Origin: Chryseobacterium vrystaatense
GTDB lineage: Bacteria; Bacteroidota; Bacteroidia; Flavobacteriales; Weeksellaceae
Length of the DNA stretch: 64,000 nt
NCBI RefSeq assembly: GCF_000737765.1
Contig: NZ_JPRI01000001.1
Coordinates: forward strand, 62,001 to 126,000
Direction: 5' to 3'
Part shown: positions 43,938-52,381 of the stretch, piece after piece
Layout of the letters: each line of letters starts with the position of its first letter
Numbering within the stretch: position 1 is the stretch's first letter
Notes under the pieces: model-generated
Told to the model about the DNA's origin: nothing
The model's input: only the letters and a program-made list of their open reading frames with translations
Database searches by the model: none
Program-made: the position numbers and the translations under genes

Positions 43938-44003
43938 AAAAGCAAAATTAAGGTTTATGAATGAATTTTAATGTTGTCGAATATAAATCAATTTGTAAAT
44001 ATT

Positions 44004-44011
44004 TACATTTG
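44004..44011 (+). promoter_or_regulatory. -7 element TACATTTG for the flippase gene
   Basis: An exact TAnnTTTG match, lying inside the longest possible reading frame of the flippase. It argues that translation starts downstream, at the TTG at 44028. Confidence 0.5.
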
Positions 44012-44027
44012 CATAAAATTTTCGAAT

Positions 44028-45482
44028 TTGTATAAGAAGTTATTCGGTCAAACCGCCGTATATGGACTCAGTTCAGTATTAGTCCGTATTTTCCCGTTTA
44101 TCATAGCACCTATCGTGACAAAGGCTTTCGGGCCCGCTGCTTCATCACCCTTTGTTGACTGGTATTCCATTGCTGGAGTTATTACAGTACTCCTCACCCA
44201 TGGTATGGAAACTTCTTTTTTCCGGTTCGCACAGGAAGAAAGTATCGACAAAAAAACATTGATTTCAACATGTTCAGTAAGCATCATCAGCATTGCACTG
44301 ATCTATCTTGGTTTGGGATATGTCTTCAGGAACGAGCTCGCAATTGCTTTTGAAACTCCGGATCAGGTCAATTACCTGGTCATATTCCTGTTCATACTTT
44401 CTTTGGATGCATTTTCTACTATTCCTTCAGCTATATTACGGCTTCAGGGGAAAGCTTTCAAATATATGTTCTCCAAAGTAGCAGGATCGGTCGTTTACTT
44501 TTTACTGGTTATATTCTTTATACGATGGCTTCCAAAACATCCGGAAGGAATTTTTGGTTTAAAATACGACCCTCAGTTAGGTGTAGGCTACGTATTCATT
44601 GCCAACCTGGTACAAAGTATCATTACACTACTTATCGTAGGGAAGGAATTCTTCAGCTTCAGTATTTCCAAATTTGATTTTAAATTATGGAAACGAATCA
44701 TGAATTATTCATGGCCGGTGATGATTGCAGGACTTGCAGGAATCGTCAATCAAACTCTTGACAGACAGTTTCTAAAATATCTGCTTCCTCCTGATGAGGC
44801 ACGCCATCAGATAGGGGTTTATGGAGCAGTTTATAAGATCGCTACTTTTATTACCGTATTCCGGCAAGCCTATCAGCTGGGTATCGAACCGTACTTCTTT
44901 TCAAGTTTCAAGAATAAAGATTCCCATAAAACTTATGCTGTACTGATGGATGTTTTTGTGATATGCAGCTGTATCATTTATATGGGTCTGATGGTCAACC
45001 TTCAGTGGATCTCAGAAAAATACCTGAGCAATCCGCTTTACTATGAGGGTATTGAAATCATACCGTTTGTCATGCTGGGAGCTTTATTCCTGGGTATTTA
45101 TCTCAATCTTTCTATTTGGTACAAATTATCTGACCAGACGAGAGTTGGTTTATATATTTCGGTGATAGGAGCATGTATTACCGTTTGTATCAACTTTTTC
45201 TTTATCCCTGAATATGGATACTGGGCAAGTGCCATGGCAGCGTTGATTACCTTTATGTCTATGATGGTTATTTCATATATCTGGGGCCAGAAACAGTATC
45301 CCATCCATTACAATACAGGAAAGATAGCACTCTATTTAATCTTTACCATTTCATGTTCTTTGGTATCTTTCTACTTTTTCAGAACCAATTATATTGTAGG
45401 AAATATATTCCTTCTTCTTTTCATCGGCCTCGTAGCCTATAAGGAGAAGGCCATCTTATCCAAAATAGTAAAAAAGGCCTAA
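44028..45482 (+). CDS. polysaccharide flippase (Wzx/MATE-like)
   Basis: A 484-aa membrane protein with about 12-14 helices and the start region YKKLFGQTAVYGLSS followed by GPAASSPFVDWYSIAG. It belongs to the oligosaccharide flippase family that moves lipid-linked sugars across the inner membrane. The frame is open from an ATG at 43971, but those 19 residues are polar and a -7 promoter element lies within them, so I start at TTG 44028. No glycosyltransferase cluster is adjacent. Confidence 0.8.
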   Translation: MYKKLFGQTAVYGLSSVLVRIFPFIIAPIVTKAFGPAASSPFVDWYSIAGVITVLLTHGMETSFFRFAQEESIDKKTLISTCSVSIISIALIYLGLGYVFRNELAIAFETPDQVNYLVIFLFILSLDAFSTIPSAILRLQGKAFKYMFSKVAGSVVYFLLVIFFIRWLPKHPEGIFGLKYDPQLGVGYVFIANLVQSIITLLIVGKEFFSFSISKFDFKLWKRIMNYSWPVMIAGLAGIVNQTLDRQFLKYLLPPDEARHQIGVYGAVYKIATFITVFRQAYQLGIEPYFFSSFKNKDSHKTYAVLMDVFVICSCIIYMGLMVNLQWISEKYLSNPLYYEGIEIIPFVMLGALFLGIYLNLSIWYKLSDQTRVGLYISVIGACITVCINFFFIPEYGYWASAMAALITFMSMMVISYIWGQKQYPIHYNTGKIALYLIFTISCSLVSFYFFRTNYIVGNIFLLLFIGLVAYKEKAILSKIVKKA

Positions 45483-45637
45483 GGTTGTGGCCTCTAATTT
45501 GATACTATTGAGTTCTTTTGAAAAATTAAACGATGGTTTATAAAGATGATAAATATTACATTCAGCAATGATTTAAATTATTACCTTTAGCCTTATCAAA
45601 ATAAAAACTAACAAATAAAAACATTGTCATATAGTCT

Positions 45638-46654
45638 ATGAAAATAATTGTTCCTATGGCTGGACGCGGTTCCAGATTACGTCCACATACTCTTACCGTA
45701 CCCAAACCTCTTATTCCTATTGCAGGAAAACCTATCGTACAGAGACTGGTGGAAGATATTGCTAAAGTAGCAGGTGAAAAAATTGAAGAAGTAGCATTTA
45801 TCATTGGAGATTTTGGACCGGAAATTGAAAAATCTTTACTTCAGATAGCCGAAAAATTAGGAGCAAAAGGTAGCATATATTACCAAAATGATCCCCTTGG
45901 AACAGCACATGCTATTAAATGTGCAGAAGATTCTATGCAGGGAGATGTGGTGATTGCTTTTGCCGATACCCTTTTCCGTGCAGATTTCCAGCTGGATAAA
46001 AATTCGGATGGGGTGATCTGGGTAAAAAGTGTAGAAGATCCATCGGCATTCGGAGTGGTAAAACTAGACAACTACGGTTTCATTACAGATTTCGTGGAAA
46101 AACCTCAGACCTTCGTTTCAGACCTTGCCATCATCGGTATTTATTATTTCAACAGTGCTGAAAAACTGATGGATGAGATCAACTATATTATGGATAATAA
46201 TATAAAAAATGGTAACGAATACCAGCTGACAACCGCTCTTGAGAATCTTAGAGCAAAAGGAGCGAAATTCACTTTAGGCAAAGTAAACGACTGGATGGAC
46301 TGTGGAAACAAGAATGCTACCGTAGAAACCAACAGTAAAATTCTTGAGTATGAAAGAGAAGAAATGAATAATTATCCTGCATCAGCAGTGATTGAAAACT
46401 CATTGATTATTCAGCCTTGCTTTATTGGTGAAAATGTAAAAATCTCCAATTCAAAAGTAGGTCCAGGTGTTTCATTGGGAAACAATACAATCATTGTCAA
46501 TTCCAATATTGAAAACTCTCTGATTCAGGAAAATACAAGAATCAATCACGGAAATCTTTCCAATTCGATGATCGGAAATTCTGCTCAGTACTTTGGAGTT
46601 GCTAGAGAAATCTCATTAGGGGACTACTCTGTTTTAGATTTTTTATCTAAATAA
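45638..46654 (+). CDS. sugar-phosphate nucleotidyltransferase with left-handed beta-helix
   Basis: A 338-aa enzyme. The nucleotide-binding N-terminus is VPMAGRGSRLRPHT, then KPLIPIAGKPI, and the catalytic region is FADTLFRAD. From about residue 250 there are hexapeptide-like repeats (VKISNSKVGPGVSLGNNTII). It resembles RmlA-type glucose-1-phosphate thymidylyltransferases and GlmU-like enzymes. The exact sugar is unknown; the preceding flippase suggests surface polysaccharide synthesis. Confidence 0.85.
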   Translation: MKIIVPMAGRGSRLRPHTLTVPKPLIPIAGKPIVQRLVEDIAKVAGEKIEEVAFIIGDFGPEIEKSLLQIAEKLGAKGSIYYQNDPLGTAHAIKCAEDSMQGDVVIAFADTLFRADFQLDKNSDGVIWVKSVEDPSAFGVVKLDNYGFITDFVEKPQTFVSDLAIIGIYYFNSAEKLMDEINYIMDNNIKNGNEYQLTTALENLRAKGAKFTLGKVNDWMDCGNKNATVETNSKILEYEREEMNNYPASAVIENSLIIQPCFIGENVKISNSKVGPGVSLGNNTIIVNSNIENSLIQENTRINHGNLSNSMIGNSAQYFGVAREISLGDYSVLDFLSK

Positions 46655-46689
46655 GCTCAGAAATAATTAATATAAAACAAGATACATTC

Positions 46690-46717
46690 AAACCACACAA
46701 CATTTTTTGTGTGGTTT
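46690..46717 (+). terminator. hairpin after the nucleotidyltransferase gene
   Basis: An 11-bp stem AAACCACACAA / TTGTGTGGTTT with a 6-nt loop. The T-run is in the loop, not after it, so termination may be weak. Confidence 0.5.
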
Positions 46718-46762
46718 GGCGTTAATATTGCAGCGTATTTTTTTTAATTGAAAGACAAATAC

Positions 46763-47608
46763 ATGAAAAATTGGATCCCAATACTTTTAATTCTCCTTAC
46801 TTTATCATCCTGTAAAACAAGAAATGCTGCCAAAAACCACAGTGGCAATCCACAGGACAGTACCGTTGTAGTAGATGATAACAGAACTCCCAAAGATGCC
46901 AACGAGCCGGTAAGAGACAAGTTATCGTTCTATGAGCATGTAGTTGTTCCTCTGAAATTTGAGCAAGTCAAGATCAACAGTAAAGTGAATGTGGAAACCG
47001 GAAGTTTTATTCCAACTCTTGATGCAGTCATCTACATTGAAAACGATAAAAAAGTATGGATGAATCTTCAGGCACTTTTTTTTAATGTAGCTAAAGGGAT
47101 TGCTACACCTGAGGGAATTAAAGGACAGGACAAGACCAGCAAAACCTACATCGATTCCGATTTTGACTACCTGAATAAACTTCTTAATGTTAATTTCATT
47201 GATTACAAATCACTGGAAAAAATATTGATGGGAAGAACTTTTGTAAAGATCAGCGATTCACAGTTTACCCTGACACAGAATGCCCAGGGCTTCAAAATGG
47301 TTTCCAATACCAACCAGAAAATCGTAACAGATGAGAAAACAAGAGAGTACAAAATTGTACTAAACTATGATACGAATTATGATTTGCTGAGTGTGAATTT
47401 AAAAGATGTTTTATCTACAGATGAACTGGAAATATCTTACAGCAACTGGAACGAATACAGCGGAATCCGCCTTCCAAAAAATGTTAAAATAATTATAAAA
47501 GGCTCAAAATCTAGTCAAATTTTACTGGAAAACACGAAATTTGACTTTTCCAGGATGGAAACAGCTTATTCTGTACCATCCAGTTATAAGAAAATTGAGA
47601 TTAAATGA
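46763..47608 (+). CDS. DUF4292 lipoprotein
   Basis: A 281-aa protein with a lipobox (LTLSSC) and a body typical of DUF4292, which resembles the LolA/LolB-like lipoprotein-carrier fold (VNVETGSFIPTLDAVIYI). It probably acts in the periplasm or outer membrane. The ATG at 46763 is preferred to a TTG five codons upstream. Its stop overlaps the start of the EnvC-like gene (ATGA). Confidence 0.82.
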   Translation: MKNWIPILLILLTLSSCKTRNAAKNHSGNPQDSTVVVDDNRTPKDANEPVRDKLSFYEHVVVPLKFEQVKINSKVNVETGSFIPTLDAVIYIENDKKVWMNLQALFFNVAKGIATPEGIKGQDKTSKTYIDSDFDYLNKLLNVNFIDYKSLEKILMGRTFVKISDSQFTLTQNAQGFKMVSNTNQKIVTDEKTREYKIVLNYDTNYDLLSVNLKDVLSTDELEISYSNWNEYSGIRLPKNVKIIIKGSKSSQILLENTKFDFSRMETAYSVPSSYKKIEIK

Positions 47609-49167
47609 TTAAAAAATTTAGCTTTTTAATAGGTATTCTACTGTTTGGCCTATACCAGGGACAGCAGAATAAGGAACAGCTTCAGAAACAGAATGCCGAT
47701 CTTAAAAAACAAATTGTACAGATAAATACTGACCTGGCGAAAACCAGGACCGAATCTAAACTTTCCGTAGCCTATCTAAACAACGTTAATAAAAAATTGA
47801 CGCTGAGAGAAAAAGTATATACCAATACTCAGAAAGAAAAAAGATTTATTGAAGACGAAATTTATCTGCGTCAGCTGGAAATCAACCGCCAGAATAAAGA
47901 GTTGGTAGTTCTAAGAAAAAATTATGCTGAAGTCCTTGTCAACGCATACAAAAACAAAGGAGTACAGAATAAAGTAACCTTCATTCTTTCCTCCAAAAAT
48001 CTGGGAGAAGCCATAAGAAGGGTTCAGTACCTAAAACAATACGCAGATTATCAGGATAAAAAAGCAGCAGAAATAAGCAACGCCGCAGCTCAAATCAAAA
48101 AATCAATTGCACAAAAACAGAACTCAGCAAGAGAAAAAGAAAATCTTCTTGTGAACCAGCAGAAAGATCTTGCTACCATCAACACGGAGAGGGCTCAGAA
48201 AGAACAGCTTTTATCTGACTTCAAGAAGAATGAAGCCAAGCTTACCGTAGAACTTAAGCAGAAGCAGGTTCAGTCGAAAGCTTTAGAAGGACAGATCAGA
48301 GCTATCATTGCTGAAGAGATCAGAATAGCAAAGGCTGAAGAAGAGGCAAGAAAAAAAGCCGAAGCTGAAAAAATCCGAATGGCCAAACTGATTGCAGAAA
48401 GAGAAAAAGCCAGAATTGAAGCTGAAGCCAAAGCCAGAGCTGAAGCACTGGAAAGAGAAAGAAAGCTGGCAGAGATTGAAGCTAAAAAAGCAGCAGATTT
48501 TGCAGCAAAAAGAGCTGAAGAAGAAAGAAAACGTAATGAAGAGGCTGCAAGAGCCGAAGCCAGCGCAAAAGATGAAGCCAGAAGAGTGGCTGCAAAAAAG
48601 GCTTCTGATGAAGCGAATATCAAAGCAAAAGAAGCTACTGACAAACTCGTTGCTGCCAGAGCAGCAGAAGCGGCATTGAACAAGAAAAAAGAAGAAGAGA
48701 AAAAGGCAGCTGAGACTAAAGCAATGACCAGTTATGGAGTGACAACTTCAACCGGAAGCAGTTTTGCAGACAACAGAGGAAAACTTGGTTATCCTGCAGA
48801 CAGAGCAGGACAGGTTACCCACCGATTTGGAAGACAGCCACACCCGGTTTTCAAAAATATTGTAGAGGAAAATACAGGTATTAAAATAGCAGTTCCATCA
48901 GGAACACGTGCAAAATCTGTATACCCGGGAACAGTCTCTTCTGTATTGGCAAATAGTGACGGAACAAAAACCGTTATGGTAAAACATGGAAGTTATTTCA
49001 CCATCTATTCCAACCTAGGAAACGTAAGTGTATCCAAAGGACAGCAAGTTTCTTCAGGTACTCCGGTAGGGACGGTTGCTCAGGATTTTGACGGTTCATA
49101 TACCCTTGATTTCCAAGTATGGAACGGAAATACACCAGTTGACCCATTAGGTTGGATTTCGTATTAA
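47605..49167 (+). CDS. EnvC-like murein hydrolase activator with degenerate LytM domain
   Basis: A 520-aa exported protein. A signal peptide is followed by a very long coiled coil (about residues 20-370, rich in Ala, Glu, Lys and Arg) and a C-terminal LytM/M23 domain (about 395-520). The zinc ligands of active M23 enzymes are missing: the usual H-x-G-I-D-I is NTGIKI, and the second His motif is LDFQVW. This matches EnvC, which activates amidases during cell division and does not cut peptidoglycan itself. Confidence 0.85.
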   Translation: MIKKFSFLIGILLFGLYQGQQNKEQLQKQNADLKKQIVQINTDLAKTRTESKLSVAYLNNVNKKLTLREKVYTNTQKEKRFIEDEIYLRQLEINRQNKELVVLRKNYAEVLVNAYKNKGVQNKVTFILSSKNLGEAIRRVQYLKQYADYQDKKAAEISNAAAQIKKSIAQKQNSAREKENLLVNQQKDLATINTERAQKEQLLSDFKKNEAKLTVELKQKQVQSKALEGQIRAIIAEEIRIAKAEEEARKKAEAEKIRMAKLIAEREKARIEAEAKARAEALERERKLAEIEAKKAADFAAKRAEEERKRNEEAARAEASAKDEARRVAAKKASDEANIKAKEATDKLVAARAAEAALNKKKEEEKKAAETKAMTSYGVTTSTGSSFADNRGKLGYPADRAGQVTHRFGRQPHPVFKNIVEENTGIKIAVPSGTRAKSVYPGTVSSVLANSDGTKTVMVKHGSYFTIYSNLGNVSVSKGQQVSSGTPVGTVAQDFDGSYTLDFQVWNGNTPVDPLGWISY

Positions 49168-49199
49168 AAAAAGCTTTAACTTTGCAAAAATCTTAAGAG

Positions 49200-49421
49200 A
49201 TGAATACACTAACAATACTAGCCTTATCTTGGCAGCACATCCTTATCGTAGCGATACTTTTGGTATTGCTTTTTGGAGGAAAGAAAATTCCGGAATTAAT
49301 GAGAGGAGTTGGTTCAGGAATCAAAGAATTTAAAGATGCGGTGAAGGAAGAAGACAAACCAGGTTCTGAAAACAAAACCTCTTCTACCAACAACAGTAAC
49401 AATAATACACCCAGCAACTAA
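49200..49421 (+). CDS. tatA: TatA/E twin-arginine translocase subunit
   Basis: A 73-aa protein with one N-terminal transmembrane helix (HILIVAILLVLLFGG) followed by the TatA hinge and amphipathic helix KKIPELMRGVGSGIKEFKDA and an Asn/Ser-rich tail. TatA forms the pore of the folded-protein export system. tatC is not in the window. It lies between envC-like and DUF4254 genes, 32 bp after the first. Confidence 0.92.
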   Translation: MNTLTILALSWQHILIVAILLVLLFGGKKIPELMRGVGSGIKEFKDAVKEEDKPGSENKTSSTNNSNNNTPSN

Positions 49422-49436
49422 AATTCCTCTGAATTA

Positions 49437-50051
49437 ATGAATTTCACTGAGACTGCATGGAAAGTCTTCAATCAATCTATTGAAGACTATCACGTGTCCG
49501 ATGACGTTAACACTCTAATTAATAACCCGTTCGAAAAAGACAGTTTGGAACGGATTTTGTATGCAAAGAACTGGATTGATACCGTTCAATGGCATTTGGA
49601 AGATATTATTAGAGATGAAAATATTGATCCCGCTGAAGCTCTTCAACTGAAGAGAACGATAGATGCATCTAACCAGAAAAGAACAGATCTGGTAGAATTT
49701 ATCGACAGCTGGTTCCTTACAAAGTTTGAAAATATAACTCCGAAACCTGATGCAAAAATCAATACTGAAACTCCCGCTTGGGCTGTAGACAGATTATCAA
49801 TTCTTGCATTAAAGGTTTATCATATGTCATTAGAAGCCAATAGAGAATCCGCTTCTGAAGAGCACCGTGCAAACTGCCAGGCAAAACTGGATGTACTGCT
49901 TACTCAGAAAGAGGACCTAACCACTTCTATAGATCAGTTGCTTACTGATATTGAATACGGTAATGTTAAGATGAAGGTATACAAACAAATGAAAATGTAT
50001 AACGATGATAGTCTTAACCCGATCCTCTATCAAAAGGGGCAACAGAAATGA
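49437..50051 (+). CDS. DUF4254 protein
   Basis: A 204-aa soluble, mostly helical protein: NPFEKDSLERILYAKNWIDT, VQWHLEDIIRD and WAVDRLSILALKVYHM match DUF4254. Its function is unknown; I recall it near glycosyltransferase genes in related genomes, but none is here. It overlaps the next lipoprotein gene by 4 bp (ATGA). Confidence 0.85.
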   Translation: MNFTETAWKVFNQSIEDYHVSDDVNTLINNPFEKDSLERILYAKNWIDTVQWHLEDIIRDENIDPAEALQLKRTIDASNQKRTDLVEFIDSWFLTKFENITPKPDAKINTETPAWAVDRLSILALKVYHMSLEANRESASEEHRANCQAKLDVLLTQKEDLTTSIDQLLTDIEYGNVKMKVYKQMKMYNDDSLNPILYQKGQQK

Positions 50052-50506
50052 GAAAACTATTTTTTTTTGGAGTACTAATACTAATCATAACTTCCTGTGC
50101 AACGGAAAAGCTCAACCTTTCTCCGTTGTCTAATAATTTTTACAGCGAAACTAAAGGTTCTGATTCTGACAGAGGGGCAAAGAAAGGCTTTGATATCAAT
50201 ATCAAAGAAAATGTAAATGCTTCTGAAATTTCAAATCTGATTTCTACTTTTCCAAAGTTTAAGAATAACAGTTTGAATGATGAAGTGACAAGCTTGAAAT
50301 ACAGCCTGCAGAATTATTTATATGCCATCGATGCCAATAACTCGACAGGAAAAAACAGAGCCGTGAAAAGCTTCGAAAAATCGTACAAGAAAATTCAAAA
50401 ACTCAGACAGCAGCTTAATAAAGATGATGATGAAGTTCTTAACAGGTATCTGGTCCGTTTAAAAACCAATATTTCTGTCATTGAAGATTCTATAAAAGGA
50501 AATTAA
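50048..50506 (+). CDS. small lipoprotein with helical C-terminus, unknown
   Basis: A 152-aa protein with a lipobox (IITSC, Cys17). The C-terminal half is charged and likely coiled coil (KSFEKSYKKIQKLRQQL). No family recognised. It is translationally coupled to the DUF4254 gene and 16 bp before ribA. Confidence 0.7.
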   Translation: MRKLFFFGVLILIITSCATEKLNLSPLSNNFYSETKGSDSDRGAKKGFDINIKENVNASEISNLISTFPKFKNNSLNDEVTSLKYSLQNYLYAIDANNSTGKNRAVKSFEKSYKKIQKLRQQLNKDDDEVLNRYLVRLKTNISVIEDSIKGN

Positions 50507-50522
50507 AAACTAACCACTATTA

Positions 50523-51119
50523 ATGATTAAAATTCAGGCAGAAGCCAATGTTCCCACAGAACACGGCTCTTTCCGAATGATCGCTTTCTCCGAAAACGAA
50601 AACGACTGGATGCCGCACATGGCCATCGTTGCAGAAAATACAGATTTTTCAAAACCGGTGAATGTACGTTTCCACTCAGAATGCATTACGGGAGAAGTTT
50701 TCCATTCAAAAAAATGTGAATGCGGTCAGCAATTGGATGCCGCAATGAAATATACCCATGAACACGGAGGGATTATTGTTTATCTCCGTCAGGAAGGAAG
50801 GAATATAGGAATCATCAATAAGCTGAAAGCATATTCACTGCAGGAAAAAGGTTTTGATACCGTACAGGCCAATTTAGAATTGGGACTTCCTGCTGATGAC
50901 AGAAATTTTGGAGTTGCTATAGAAATTCTGAACCAGCTGGATGTAAAAGATATCAACCTTTTGACCAACAACCCTGAAAAGGTAAAATATGTGGTAGAAA
51001 GTAACATCCATCTCAATTCCAGGATCCCTTTACAAATCCCGGCCAATGAGATGAGCAAAGGCTATCTGCAGACAAAAAAAGATTTCTTTGGTCATTTGTT
51101 AGATGATAATGACAAATAG
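50523..51119 (+). CDS. ribA: GTP cyclohydrolase II
   Basis: A 198-aa stand-alone RibA. The zinc-binding cysteines are Cys54, Cys65 and Cys67 in CITGEVFHSKKCEC, and the active-site loop is YLRQEGRNIGI. It opens GTP to start riboflavin synthesis. No fused DHBP synthase domain is present. Its stop codon is part of the terminator stem. Confidence 0.95.
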   Translation: MIKIQAEANVPTEHGSFRMIAFSENENDWMPHMAIVAENTDFSKPVNVRFHSECITGEVFHSKKCECGQQLDAAMKYTHEHGGIIVYLRQEGRNIGIINKLKAYSLQEKGFDTVQANLELGLPADDRNFGVAIEILNQLDVKDINLLTNNPEKVKYVVESNIHLNSRIPLQIPANEMSKGYLQTKKDFFGHLLDDNDK

Positions 51120-51168
51120 ATAAATAACAAAAGCTCCGGAGGTTCTCTGGAGCTTTTGTTATTTATCT
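51118..51168. terminator. bidirectional terminator overlapping the ribA stop
   Basis: A 23-bp stem with one G-T pair (51118-51140 with 51146-51168) and a 5-nt loop. It includes the last bases of ribA and separates it from the convergent lipoprotein gene. Confidence 0.8.
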
Positions 51169-51185
51169 ATTATCTGGTAACCTGA

Positions 51186-51584
51186 CTATTTTTTATCAAC
51201 ATCCCAATTCCCACTCCTATTTTGAAAATTCCACGTTCCGGCCTTCGCATACAAACTTCCGTATAATGCAAAACCCTTTGGGGAAGGTGCCGGATTCAAA
51301 TGACCGCCAGGCTCCTGAAGACCTGTATAATAGACTTCTTCCACTTTACCGTTTAAAGTCCTTATGACCTCCATACTTCCAGTGTTTGATACATTCAAAA
51401 TCAAAGTTCCACTAACTTCACCAGAATAAGTACCCACCCAAATTCCCACATAGGGAGAAACATAGTTGTCATGTGTATTATTTCGATTATAATTTTGCGG
51501 AATACTATCTTCGATCTCACTGCATGAGAACAAAATGAATAATGGAGTAATGATCAAAAATTTAAAATACCAATTGTTTATCAT
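51186..51584 (-). CDS. small lipoprotein, unknown
   Basis: A 132-aa protein with a lipobox (FILFSC). The body has VGIWVGTYSGEVSGT and SGTLILNVSNTGSM, which suggests a small beta-barrel or beta-sandwich. No family recognised. A GTG one codon upstream (51587) is an alternative start. Confidence 0.65.
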   Translation of the reverse strand: MINNWYFKFLIITPLFILFSCSEIEDSIPQNYNRNNTHDNYVSPYVGIWVGTYSGEVSGTLILNVSNTGSMEVIRTLNGKVEEVYYTGLQEPGGHLNPAPSPKGFALYGSLYAKAGTWNFQNRSGNWDVDKK

Positions 51585-51653
51585 CACTTTTATGATCTTA
51601 TTTTTGATACTAAAATTAACTTTTTTAATCTCCCAACCAAAATAATTAGAATA

Positions 51654-51684
51654 TAAAAAAAGCTTCGGGATTTCTCCCGAAGCT
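51654..51684 (-). terminator. terminator of the second small lipoprotein gene
   Basis: A 10-bp perfect stem AGCTTCGGGA / TCCCGAAGCT (51661-51670, 51675-51684) with a 4-nt loop and a T-run on the minus strand. Confidence 0.85.
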
Positions 51685-51720
51685 CTTAATAATTATAAAA
51701 AACTGAAAAGATATTCTTAA

Positions 51721-52266
51721 TTAATTTTTAAGTTGAATTCTAGACTCATCAATGTTATAATATTTAATTACGCTATTATAATCAGAATAATCAACTGGTG
51801 CGACAGCACTTTTGCTAACGCCAGTTTTAGCAGGAACTGTTACAACCCTAAAAGTTTTCCCTTGATAATACCCTGGATTTGCTGTTAAGCTAAAAGTAGC
51901 CGAAGAGTTTATATTAATAGTAACTCCAAATTTGCTAAAATCATAGATATAATCTACAGCTTCGTTATTTGGGCTTAATGGCACATAAGAAGTATAGGGA
52001 AGTAATTTCCAAAGTGGAGCACCTCCATCTGTACCAATCTGCATATAAATAAGCACTACATCTGACTCTACTAATGGTTTCTTGAAATCATCCTTGAACC
52101 TATACAGGTTATTAGTTACCATTGAAAAATTAGGACTAATATCGAAAGCTTCAGAATAAGTATCATAATCTACCGGATTCTGTACAACAACATCATCATC
52201 ATTGTCACAACTATAAGCGGTAAAACCTACAGCACCCAGGAATAAAAATAGAAGTATTTTTTTCAT
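51721..52266 (-). CDS. small lipoprotein with acidic N-terminus, unknown
   Basis: A 181-aa protein with a lipobox (FTAYSC) followed by DNDDD, an acidic stretch like those that direct lipoproteins to the cell surface in this phylum. The rest is beta-rich (FGVTININSSATFSLT). No family recognised. It is bounded by its own terminator and divergent from the GH3 gene. Confidence 0.7.
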   Translation of the reverse strand: MKKILLFLFLGAVGFTAYSCDNDDDVVVQNPVDYDTYSEAFDISPNFSMVTNNLYRFKDDFKKPLVESDVVLIYMQIGTDGGAPLWKLLPYTSYVPLSPNNEAVDYIYDFSKFGVTININSSATFSLTANPGYYQGKTFRVVTVPAKTGVSKSAVAPVDYSDYNSVIKYYNIDESRIQLKN

Positions 52267-52332
52267 TTTTAGAAAAGTTTAGTTATTATTTATAAAGCGT
52301 ATTCAAATCATATACCAAAAATTACAAAAACA

Positions 52333-52364
52333 TTGTTTTCATCATTTTTTTAATTGTATTTTTG
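52333..52364 (+). promoter_or_regulatory. promoter of the GH3-bshA operon
   Basis: TTG at 52333-52335, a 21-bp spacer and an exact TATTTTTG at 52357-52364, 17 bp before the ATG. Confidence 0.6.
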
Positions 52365-52381
52365 TTCTTATTCAAAAGATC

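Noticed and set aside
48270..48683. 137-aa open frame on the minus strand, rich in Ala and Ser
   Set aside because: It is the antisense shadow of the Lys/Glu/Ala coiled coil of the EnvC-like gene; the composition mirrors that strand.
47605..49167. EnvC-like protein considered as an active M23 endopeptidase
   Set aside because: Both His-containing zinc motifs are replaced (NTGIKI and LDFQVW).
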